This document shows positions 34,320 to 41,242 of a DNA stretch of 64,000 nt, in pieces (position 1 is the first letter of the stretch; each line of letters begins with the position of its first letter). This stretch comes from Brevibacillus_D fluminis_A. Lineage in GTDB: Bacteria; Bacillota; Bacilli; Brevibacillales; Brevibacillaceae. The translations under genes and the position numbers were made by a program. The stretch lies in NCBI RefSeq assembly GCF_052072235.1, contig NZ_CM125436.1, positions 2,474,001 to 2,538,000 of the forward strand. Direction: 5' to 3'. The notes below the pieces were generated by a model. That model was not told where the DNA came from and searched no databases. It worked only from the letters and a program-made list of their open reading frames with translations.

Positions 34320-34375
34320 GTATAAGTGCAACCGCGGCTTAAGCCAAAATGCATGGCGTAGCCAGGTTTTCTAAC
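34320..34375 (+). repeat. 56-nt hairpin repeat, copy A
   Basis: Starts GTATAAGTGCAACCGCGGCT and ends GTAGCCAGGTTTTCTAAC. It is about 90 percent identical to 39258-39313. Internal GGCT/AGCC and GCCA/TGGC arms can form a nested hairpin. It lies in the lipM-to-XRE intergenic space, after a T run as copy B does. Looks like a small dispersed intergenic repeat. Confidence 0.75.
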
Positions 34376-34417
34376 AAGACCTGAATCATTCCCATGGTGG
34401 AAGTTCAGGTCTTTTTA
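34376..34417 (+). terminator. Terminator in the lipM/XRE convergent gap
   Basis: AAGACCTGAA and TTCAGGTCTT form a ten-base-pair stem with an 18-base loop and TTT after it. Serves rightward transcription from lipM and may partly stop the convergent XRE gene. Confidence 0.75.
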
Positions 34418-34426
34418 CCATTGGCG

Positions 34427-34981
34427 TTACTCCGGATAGTGAATGACCATGCTAATCCGCGCATCGGAATCGCCTGAATTGTGATAAACATGCGGTCGGT
34501 CTGCTTTGAAGCGAATGGACTCGCCGCTTTTCACCGTATACTCCTCTTGATTGACCCGGACCGTCAGCTCTCCCGCAAAAACGGTAAGGAACTCCTCCGT
34601 TCCCTCGCTATGCGCATCGGCGCTCAAATAGCCGCCCTTATCGATCTCCACAGCATACATTTCGAAACGCCTGCTTTCATCAAAAGGAAAAAACGGATAG
34701 ATGCGGTAGCGACCGTTGTCTTCAAGCAGCGGGTGAATGTCTTGCTGTGTCACAAGCAATGTATCCGGCTGAGGTTGATTGATGAGGGAAGTGAAGGAAA
34801 CCTTCAAGCCGGTGGCGATTTTCCATACCGTGTTGATGGTTGGGTTCGATTCTCCACGCTCGATTTGACCCAGCATCGTTTTGCTAACGCCGGTCATTTC
34901 CGCAACCTTGTCCAAGCTCAGCTTTTTTTCCGCTCGCAGCGTTTTCAAGTTTTCTGCAAGCACGATATTGATCGTATCCAA
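34427..34981 (-). CDS. XRE-family regulator with cupin sensor domain
   Basis: A 184-residue transcription factor: HTH_3 domain at about 8-62 (LKTLRAEKKLSLDKVAEMTGVSKTMLGQIERGESNPT) and a C-terminal cupin_2 barrel at about 105-180 (EGTEEFLTVFAGELTVRVNQEEYTVKSGESIRFKADRPHVY). The start is TTG 34981, eight bases after AGGAGGTG. It is divergent from a LysE exporter over 110 bases holding an inverted repeat, so it probably represses or activates that exporter; the ligand is unknown. Confidence 0.9.
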   Translation of the reverse strand: MDTINIVLAENLKTLRAEKKLSLDKVAEMTGVSKTMLGQIERGESNPTINTVWKIATGLKVSFTSLINQPQPDTLLVTQQDIHPLLEDNGRYRIYPFFPFDESRRFEMYAVEIDKGGYLSADAHSEGTEEFLTVFAGELTVRVNQEEYTVKSGESIRFKADRPHVYHNSGDSDARISMVIHYPE

Positions 34982-35028
34982 AGAAACGCACCTCCTATTG
35001 TGCTTTATAACGACCGTAATGTATAATC

Positions 35029-35067
35029 ATAACGATCGTACGTTAAAAAGAACGTTTTGATCATTAT
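35029..35067. promoter_or_regulatory. Candidate operator between XRE-cupin gene and LysE gene
   Basis: ATAACGATCGTACGTT (35029-35044) and AACGTTTTGATCATTAT (35051-35067) are an imperfect inverted repeat sharing ATAA, GATC and ACGTT blocks around AAAAAG. A further ATAACGACCGTAATGTAT lies at 35007-35024. Likely binding site of the divergent regulator. Confidence 0.5.
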
Positions 35068-35091
35068 AACACACAAAAGGGGTTGTTTCAC

Positions 35092-35676
35092 ATGCAATGG
35101 GTACCGTTTTTGCTGTATGTATTCGTCACATCATTCACGCCGGGACCAAACAACATCATGTCAATGGTGTATGCGACCAAACATGGCTACCGAAAGACGC
35201 TCGCTTTCATCATGGGAGTAGCAGCGGGAACTGGGATCATTTCGCTTGCAAGCTGTTACTTCAATCTTGCACTCTATCGATTCATACCCACGGTCAAGCT
35301 GTGGATGAGCATATTTGGAGCACTTTACATGATTTATCTGGCGATCGTCATCTTGTACAAAAAGCCAGGAGGGAAAAAGAATGATCAGGAAAGCGGCAGC
35401 TCTTTTTTATCAGGCTTCATGCTGCAGTTCATCAACCCGAAAGTGATTTTGTACGCGATAACGGTCATTTCGACCTTTGTTATCCCTTATACGGAGTCAA
35501 GCACTAGCCTTGTCCTCTTCGCGCTTTTTCTCGGGTTCATCGGTTTTGTATCGACCTCCAGCTGGGCCTTATTTGGCGCAATGTTTCAAACCTTCCTTGC
35601 CAAGCATGATCGGCTGTTTTCAATCGCGATGGCGCTGTTGCTCTTATACAGTGCCGCACTGCTGTTCATGGAGTGA
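35092..35676 (+). CDS. LysE/RhtB-family amino acid exporter
   Basis: Six-span LysE-type exporter of 194 residues. The signature FTPGPNNIMSMVYATKHGYRKTL (about 16-38) and FINPKVILYAITVIST are conserved. It probably exports an amino acid or analogue. ATG 35092 with AAAGGGG about ten bases upstream. It is divergent from the XRE-cupin regulator, a common pairing in Firmicutes, and ends at a bidirectional terminator shared with the DinB gene. Confidence 0.9.
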   Translation: MQWVPFLLYVFVTSFTPGPNNIMSMVYATKHGYRKTLAFIMGVAAGTGIISLASCYFNLALYRFIPTVKLWMSIFGALYMIYLAIVILYKKPGGKKNDQESGSSFLSGFMLQFINPKVILYAITVISTFVIPYTESSTSLVLFALFLGFIGFVSTSSWALFGAMFQTFLAKHDRLFSIAMALLLLYSAALLFME

Positions 35677-35716
35677 AAATAGGAAACGTAAAAAAGGGGG
35701 GACGTGAGGGCATAAC

Positions 35717-35747
35717 AGAGCTGGCAGGGATAGCCAGCTCCTTTTTG
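35717..35747. terminator. Bidirectional terminator between LysE and DinB genes
   Basis: GAGCTGGC and GCCAGCTC form a perfect eight-base-pair stem with a seven-base loop and CTTTTT after it. Confidence 0.85.
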
Positions 35748-35754
35748 CATCATT

Positions 35755-36258
35755 CTAATTCGCATACCAATACAACGCATACTCCGTCATGGTCGATGGG
35801 TGGCCCAATTGGCGCAGCATCGCCGTAATGTTGCCGCGGTGATACGTCGCGTGATTGACGACCTGCAGCACGATTTGCGCATAACTCGTCTCGCGGATGC
35901 CTGCATAAGGGTTGTCAACCACGATCGTCGCATCCATATTTTCATGCGCTGCAAAAAACTCACGGTATTTTTCTGCGGATTGCGAGAAAAGGTGCTTCAA
36001 ATCAGCGATGCTTGCCTTCGCGATTTCTTCTTTTACAAGGTTCGAATGTTCGAGCGCTTCCCTCATGCTGGTGCCATTCATAATCTCAAGCCAGCATTGA
36101 TCGGTGACATAAATGTGCGGCATCACGGACGAGATCGTCGGGAAGACGCTTGTCAGCTCCTGCTCATACATGCCCGCAGGCAGTTCCTGTAAATGGCTAA
36201 GCATTTTGAGATTGGCCCAAGTATGAAAGTCGAACATTTCGATCGCAGCATGTTTCAA
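35755..36258 (-). CDS. DinB-family protein
   Basis: A 167-residue four-helix-bundle protein of the DinB/YfiT superfamily. The metal-ligand pattern is present as an N-terminal histidine in FDFHTWANLKML and VNHATYHRGNITAMLRQLGH near the C-terminus (the HxxxH-type motif). Family members are putative metal-dependent enzymes, often thiol S-transferases with bacillithiol. The start is TTG 36258, eight bases after GGGAGG. Monocistronic and divergent from nrdJ. Specific function unknown. Confidence 0.85.
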   Translation of the reverse strand: MKHAAIEMFDFHTWANLKMLSHLQELPAGMYEQELTSVFPTISSVMPHIYVTDQCWLEIMNGTSMREALEHSNLVKEEIAKASIADLKHLFSQSAEKYREFFAAHENMDATIVVDNPYAGIRETSYAQIVLQVVNHATYHRGNITAMLRQLGHPSTMTEYALYWYAN

Positions 36259-36620
36259 AGGAATGACCTCCCTGATTTGATTTTCCGGAGCAAGGTTCGC
36301 TTCTGTTATCAGCGTAGCACGAGTCCGCTGACAAAAGCTGTCAGTGAAAAAAACGATGAAAAAAGTCCTCACAACAAAACGATGATGTGGAGGACTTCCG
36401 ATGGAGAATCTTCAATTGTCAATCCCTCGGGCAAACAATAAATTTCGACAAAACACAATATATAGTGTTCAAATTCGCGAAAAAGTCAAAATATAAACTA
36501 GATATTGAATAACGGTAACAGGATATGGTATCGTAGTAAACGTTAGCATTATCGAATTAACGATAGCAAATAAGAGAGTCATAAGCAAATAAGAATCTTG
36601 CATTAGTTGGAGGGAGAAGC
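36259..36620. other. 362-base dinB-nrdJ divergent intergenic region
   Basis: It holds the DinB ribosome-binding site, the NrdR boxes, AT-rich promoter-like sequence (several TATAAA/TATTGA elements near 36490-36510) and the nrdJ leader. A 31-codon frame at 36401-36496 with a GGAGG site exists but overlaps the NrdR box and is not called as a gene. No B12 riboswitch core was recognised despite the B12-dependent product. Confidence 0.6.
36453..36499 (+). promoter_or_regulatory. NrdR box pair upstream of nrdJ
   Basis: ACACAATATATAGTGT (36453-36468) fits the NrdR consensus acaCwAtATaTwGtgt fully. A degenerate second copy, AGTCAAAATATAAACT at 36484-36499, lies exactly 31 bases further, the usual spacing of NrdR box pairs. 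NrdR represses ribonucleotide reductase genes when dATP is high. The boxes are about 120-170 bases before the nrdJ start. Confidence 0.8.
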
Positions 36621-39176
36621 ATGTCGGTATCGGTTGAGCCTGCACGTTTGGAAGGATTGAGTGAGAAAATCTTCTTGGATCGCTATGCGATGAAGGATCT
36701 TGATTATAAAAACACAAAAGTCGGGGATACGGTGCTCGTCTTGACCAAGGATGATCCGCGTTTCCCGCAAAAGGAAGTCGGAGAGGTCATCGCGCTCGAA
36801 GGAAACAAGGCGAGCATTTTGCTGCGCAGCGGCGAAACCGTGGAAGTTCCGATCGAACGCACGACGCGCCCGATCGAGACAACGCCTTCCGCGATGTGGG
36901 ACAGGCTCGCACAAGCGATCGCCTCGGTGGAAAAGACACCCGAAAAGCAAGCGGAATGGACGGATAAATTCCGTACGCTGCTGGATGATTGGAAGCTGGT
37001 ACCAGGAGGACGCATCGCTGCGGGTGCAGGCGCGAGCGATGAACTGACACTTTTCAACTGCTACGTGATTCCATCGCCAAAGGATTCCCGCGGCGGAATC
37101 ATGGATACGCTCTCCCAAATGACGGAAATCATGTCGCGCGGCGGCGGAGTAGGGATCAACCTGTCCAGCTTGCGCCCGCGCCGCTCCTTGGTGCGCGGCG
37201 TTAACGGATCGTCTTCCGGTTCGGTGTCGTGGGGAGGTCTGTTCAGCTATACGACCGGGCTGATCGAGCAGGGCGGTTCCCGTCGCGGCGCCCTGATGCT
37301 CATGATCAACGACTGGCACCCTGACCTGATGGAATTCATCACCGTCAAGCAGACGATGGGGCTTGTCACGAATGCCAATCTTTCCGTATGCATTTCCAAT
37401 GGCTTCATGAAAGCCGTCAAGGAAGATTTGGAGTGGGATCTGGTGTTCCCGGATACAAGCGTCGAAAACTATGACGAGCTGTGGGACGGCAACTTGAAAA
37501 AATGGCGCGAAGAGCTTGGACTTCCGGTCATTACGTACAAAACCGTGCGTGCGCGCGAAGTGTGGCAGACCATTATTGAATCTGCGTGGAAATCGGCGGA
37601 GCCGGGTGTCGTATTCCTCGAGCATTACAACGACATGTCCAACAGCTGGTATTTCAACCCGATCATTTGCACGAATCCGTGCGGCGAGCAAGGGCTGCCG
37701 GCATGGGGCGTCTGCAACCTGTCGGCGCTCAACCTGTCCAAGTTTTCCAAGGACGGCGATGTGGCGTGGGATGAGCTGGCGACGGCCGTGCGGCATTCCG
37801 TACGCTTCCTCGACAACGTGATCGATGCGACACCATACCACTTTGAAGAAAATAAGAAAAACCAGCAAGGCGAGCGCCGTGTCGGCTTGGGGTCCATGGG
37901 CTTGGCCGAGCTGATGATCGATCTCAAAATCCGCTACGGAAGCCCGGAATCGCTGGAATTCCTGGATAAATTGTATCATTTCATCGCGCGTGAAGCGTAT
38001 TTGGCATCGGCGGAAATCGCCGCTGAAAAAGGCAGCTTCCCGCAATTTGACCGCGACAAATTCCTGATGAGCGGCTTCATGAAGCAGTTTGACGACGAAG
38101 TGCGCAATTCCGTTTATGAAAAAGGCATCCGGAACGTCACCTTGCTGACGCAGGCGCCAACCGGTTCTACAGGCACCATGGTCGGTACGTCTACCGGTAT
38201 CGAGCCGTTCTATGCCTTTGAATACTTCCGCCAAAGCCGGTTGGGTATGGACAAACAATACGTCCCGATTGCCAAGGCGTGGCTGGAAGCGCATCCGGGC
38301 GAGCAGTTGCCAGACTACTTCGTGACCTCGATGAGCCTGTCCGCTGAAGACCACGTTCGTGTCCAGGCTGCGATTCAGCGCTGGATCGATTCGTCCATCA
38401 GCAAAACGGCCAATGCGCCGCATGACTTTACCGTGGAAGATACGATGAATCTGTACAATCTGGCGTTTGATTTGGGCTGCAAAGGCGTCACCATCTACCG
38501 TGACGGCAGCCGCGATGTCCAGGTGCTGAGCGTGTCCGATGACAAGGAGAAAGCAAGCGGCAAAGCGGAAAAAGCAGAAAAAGCGGAGCCGCAGGCGGAC
38601 AAGCAAGTGCCGCCAGCCGTCAAAGTCGCCAAAAACTACAACAAGCGCCCGATGAAGCTGAGCGGCGCGACGTACAAAATGAAAACCCCGCTGGGAAAAG
38701 CGTACATCACTGTGAACGATGTCGATAAGGCGCCGTTTGAAGTGATCGTCAACGTCGGCAAAGCGGGAAGTGACGTGTTCGCCATGTCGGAGGCGCTCGG
38801 CCGCGTATCCACACTGTTCCTGCGTTTTGGCGAGCTGCCGGATGGCAACAAGGCGCGTCTGTTGATCAAGCACTTGAAGGGCATCGGCGGTTCAGGTGCA
38901 GTCGGATTCGGTGCGAATCGCGTCGAGTCGATCCCGGATGCTGTGGCCAAGGCGCTGGAAATGCACCTCGACGGCGAAGATGAAAGCCAATCCGTCGCAG
39001 CAGCGGCATATCCGACCGCTCCCGCACATAGCGAAAGCCATCATGCGAGCGACTACGAGGATGAGTACACTTCGCTTGACTCGCCGGATTTGTGCCCATC
39101 GTGCGGTTCGGCTACGCTGATGCCGGCGGAAGGGTGCAAGACGTGCACGAGCTGCGGGTATTCGAAGTGCAGTTGA
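36621..39176 (+). CDS. nrdJ: Class II (adenosylcobalamin-dependent) ribonucleotide reductase
   Basis: Reduces ribonucleotides to deoxyribonucleotides using a B12-derived thiyl radical. The 851-residue protein has the ten-strand barrel with LFNCYVIPSPKDSRGGI, GGGVGINLSSLRPR, TNPCGEQGLPAWGVCNLSALNL (active-site thiyl cysteine in NPCGEQ) and APTGSTGTMVGTSTGIEPFYA. It ends in a zinc-ribbon/redox tail with LCPSCG...CTSCGYSKCS. A Lys/Glu/Ala-rich linker lies at about 645-675. GGAGGGAG precedes the ATG. Single gene; NrdR box upstream. Confidence 0.95.
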   Translation: MSVSVEPARLEGLSEKIFLDRYAMKDLDYKNTKVGDTVLVLTKDDPRFPQKEVGEVIALEGNKASILLRSGETVEVPIERTTRPIETTPSAMWDRLAQAIASVEKTPEKQAEWTDKFRTLLDDWKLVPGGRIAAGAGASDELTLFNCYVIPSPKDSRGGIMDTLSQMTEIMSRGGGVGINLSSLRPRRSLVRGVNGSSSGSVSWGGLFSYTTGLIEQGGSRRGALMLMINDWHPDLMEFITVKQTMGLVTNANLSVCISNGFMKAVKEDLEWDLVFPDTSVENYDELWDGNLKKWREELGLPVITYKTVRAREVWQTIIESAWKSAEPGVVFLEHYNDMSNSWYFNPIICTNPCGEQGLPAWGVCNLSALNLSKFSKDGDVAWDELATAVRHSVRFLDNVIDATPYHFEENKKNQQGERRVGLGSMGLAELMIDLKIRYGSPESLEFLDKLYHFIAREAYLASAEIAAEKGSFPQFDRDKFLMSGFMKQFDDEVRNSVYEKGIRNVTLLTQAPTGSTGTMVGTSTGIEPFYAFEYFRQSRLGMDKQYVPIAKAWLEAHPGEQLPDYFVTSMSLSAEDHVRVQAAIQRWIDSSISKTANAPHDFTVEDTMNLYNLAFDLGCKGVTIYRDGSRDVQVLSVSDDKEKASGKAEKAEKAEPQADKQVPPAVKVAKNYNKRPMKLSGATYKMKTPLGKAYITVNDVDKAPFEVIVNVGKAGSDVFAMSEALGRVSTLFLRFGELPDGNKARLLIKHLKGIGGSGAVGFGANRVESIPDAVAKALEMHLDGEDESQSVAAAAYPTAPAHSESHHASDYEDEYTSLDSPDLCPSCGSATLMPAEGCKTCTSCGYSKCS

Positions 39177-39222
39177 CAGATAAATAGAGTGATGTATTCA
39201 AAGGAATGAGGTTTATCCATCT

Positions 39223-39257
39223 GGGTGAGGACGTAATGAAGTCCCCACCCTTTTTTT
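39223..39257 (+). terminator. Terminator of nrdJ
   Basis: GGGTGAGGAC and GTCCCCACCC pair over ten positions (one mismatch) and are followed by seven Ts. Confidence 0.88.
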
Positions 39258-39313
39258 GTATAAGGGCAACCGCGGCTTTGCCAAAAAGCTTGGCGTAGCC
39301 AGGTTTTTCTAAC
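39258..39313 (+). repeat. 56-nt hairpin repeat, copy B
   Basis: Starts GTATAAGGGCAACCGCGGCT and ends GTAGCCAGGTTTTTCTAAC. It begins directly after the nrdJ terminator T run; copy A at 34320 lies about 30 bases after a similar T run. The GCCA/TGGC and GGCT/AGCC hairpin is retained. Confidence 0.75.
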
Positions 39314-39363
39314 TTCCATTCAAACCATGAACGCATCGTACCAGAGCAGGAGGGGACTCAAAA

Positions 39364-40347
39364 ATGAACCAAAACCACGAGGCGTGGGGCATCGTCGAGA
39401 AATTGCGTGTCGAACTCATCGGATACTGTTACAGAATGATGGGGTCTATTTTTGAGGCGGAAGATGTGGTGCAGGATACCATGATGCTAGCCTGGAAAAA
39501 TTGGGACGGACTTCGGGAAGAGACTTCACGAAAAGCCTGGATTTATCGCATTGCCACGAATGTTTGCCTGGACAAGCTCAGGCACGCAAAGCGTCGGGCG
39601 CTGCCTATGGATTTGTCCGATCCTGCCGGATTTATCGCAGAACCGAAGGACAGCTTGCCGCGAACCGCCTGGGTATGGCCCGCCCCCGATTTTGCTGGCG
39701 ACCCGGCCGATATTGCGCTCAGCAGGGAATCGATTCGATTATCGTTCATCGCGATGCTGCAAACTTTGCCACCCCGGCAACGCGCCGTTCTTATTCTGCA
39801 TGAAGTATTCCGGTGGTCGGCCAAAGAGACGGCCGAGGCAATGGGTATGACCACAACTGCCGTCAACAGTGCTTTGCAGCGCTCAAGGGCGACGTTGGCC
39901 CAAGCGAAACTTAGATCCGATTCGCTTCGAGAGCTGGACGCGGAAGCAGACCAACGGCTTTTAGCAAGTTACGTTGAAGCATTTGAAAATTACGATATCG
40001 ATCAACTGCTGGCGCTTTTCCACGAGAACGGCAGTTTGTCGATGCCGCCTTTTGTGATGTGGGTATGCGGAAAAATGAATATGGCATCATTCTACGATAC
40101 AACACGCAGTCATTGCGCAGGTTCCCGCTTGATGCCGGTCCGCGCCAACGGCAACAGCCCTGCCTATGCCCAGTACGTGCCAATCGGACCCGACGGGGGT
40201 TTACGCCCGTGGTCGATTCATCTCCTCGAGATTCAAAACGGAAAGATCGCGCATATCCATCAGTTCGTTGACACCGGCTTATTCGCACGGTTTGGGTTGC
40301 CCGACAAAGTTGAACATGGGAGGAAAGATTTTACCGCAAACCGATGA
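39364..40347 (+). CDS. ECF-type sigma-70 factor with SnoaL-like C-terminal domain
   Basis: A 327-residue extracytoplasmic-function sigma factor. Region 2 lies at about 15-75 (YCYRMMGSIFEAEDVVQDTMMLAWKN). Region 4 lies at about 135-190 (LPPRQRAVLILHEVFRWSAKETAEAMGMTTTAVNSALQRSRATL). A C-terminal SnoaL/NTF2-like domain at about 205-320 replaces a separate anti-sigma factor, as in ECF41/SigJ-type factors, where this domain controls activity. No anti-sigma gene is adjacent. The VOC protein gene follows after 71 bases and may be its target or co-regulated. Confidence 0.88.
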   Translation: MNQNHEAWGIVEKLRVELIGYCYRMMGSIFEAEDVVQDTMMLAWKNWDGLREETSRKAWIYRIATNVCLDKLRHAKRRALPMDLSDPAGFIAEPKDSLPRTAWVWPAPDFAGDPADIALSRESIRLSFIAMLQTLPPRQRAVLILHEVFRWSAKETAEAMGMTTTAVNSALQRSRATLAQAKLRSDSLRELDAEADQRLLASYVEAFENYDIDQLLALFHENGSLSMPPFVMWVCGKMNMASFYDTTRSHCAGSRLMPVRANGNSPAYAQYVPIGPDGGLRPWSIHLLEIQNGKIAHIHQFVDTGLFARFGLPDKVEHGRKDFTANR

Positions 40348-40418
40348 TTTTACGGCCGCTTGTTCGTCTTTCGTACTGTACGACAAAATCAATTGATCGG
40401 AAAGGCGGAGATTTGAAC

Positions 40419-40787
40419 ATGTTGCAACGTTTGTTTATTTGGGTGGAGATTCCGGTGTCGAATATGGAACGGGCGAAAACGTTCTATGAGCAGATTTTCC
40501 AGGTTGAAATGCAGTCGATGGTCACCGGGGATTCCGAATACACATTTTTCCCGGTTCAGGAACAGACCAACGGAGGGGCATTAGTGAAAGGCCCCCATCA
40601 TAAGCCCTTTGCTGATGGGGTTACGGTATATCTTGATGGAAAGCCGGATCTGGCCACGATTCTCTCAAGGGTTCCTGAAGCAGGCGGACAGGTGATCATG
40701 GAGAAAACCTATGCAGGCCCACACGCAGGCTATTTGGGGATGTTTATCGACAGCGAAGGCAACCGCATCGGTCTTCAACATTTATAA
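40419..40787 (+). CDS. VOC-family protein (glyoxalase/bleomycin-resistance fold)
   Basis: A 122-residue protein with two beta-alpha-beta-beta-beta repeats. FIWVEIPVSNMERAKTFYEQIF at the N-terminus and PHAGYLGMFIDSEGNRIGLQHL at the C-terminus are typical of YdhR/PhnB-like VOC proteins. Substrate and metal unknown. ATG 40419 follows GGCGGAG by eight bases; an upstream frame start at 40344 overlaps the sigma-factor gene. Ends at a strong terminator. ECF sigma plus VOC pairs are common. Confidence 0.85.
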   Translation: MLQRLFIWVEIPVSNMERAKTFYEQIFQVEMQSMVTGDSEYTFFPVQEQTNGGALVKGPHHKPFADGVTVYLDGKPDLATILSRVPEAGGQVIMEKTYAGPHAGYLGMFIDSEGNRIGLQHL

Positions 40788-40823
40788 GGCAATCAATTCC
40801 GGAAAGCCGGGACATCTCACAAG

Positions 40824-40855
40824 AAAAGGCCATCCCGCCAAGGATGGCCTTTTAA
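40824..40855 (+). terminator. Terminator of the sigma-VOC operon
   Basis: AAAAGGCCATCC and GGATGGCCTTTT form a perfect 12-base-pair stem with a six-base loop. Confidence 0.9.
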
Positions 40856-41242
40856 CTTGCCGTTACAGACAGCCCGGGGAACTGTATCATATGTGAAAGT
40901 AAAGCAGTAGAAAATCGAGTTTGCATTTTACATTGCCACGAATAGAACCTATTGCCTATGGAGACTAAGGCTTTTTCAACTGAGGTTCGGAATGTAGGAG
41001 ACAATCTCGGTTTCGATCAGATTACTGGATTTTATGTCAACGCATTACAAAGCACAGCGGGAACAAAGTGACAATTCATGTGGCAACATCAGTATACATG
41101 GTGCTAACCATTTGGTAATTACTGAATTGGTTGATGATTTCACGATGAAAAAGCTTTATGATGATAGGACATAAATGAGGTTTCCTATTTGTGTGTTCAC
41201 CAAATATCTTCACTGGTCATGTCGCATTCAGGGTGGGATCGC
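40856..41242. other. 387-base gap before the sigma-54 module
   Basis: AT-richer than the left part of the window. It holds one unsupported 46-codon frame at 41034-41174 (MSTHYKAQREQS...ITELVDDFTMKKLYDDRT) with no ribosome-binding site, possibly a gene remnant, and presumably the promoter of the sensor kinase. No clear promoter or repeat seen. Confidence 0.4.

Noticed and set aside
36401..36496. 31-codon frame with a GGAGG site between the DinB gene and nrdJ
   Set aside because: It overlaps the NrdR box, its product (MENLQLSIPRANNKF...) shows no recognisable feature, and no other support exists for a leader peptide.
36259..36620. Cobalamin riboswitch before nrdJ
   Set aside because: Expected in some B12-dependent systems, but the B12-box core was not found in this leader.
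36603..38873. 756-codon open frame antisense to nrdJ
   Set aside because: It mirrors the codon structure of nrdJ, has no recognisable domains, and is rich in His and Arg as antisense frames of GC-rich genes are.
41034..41174. 46-codon frame before the sensor kinase gene
   Set aside because: No ribosome-binding site and no recognised homology; mentioned only as a possible remnant.
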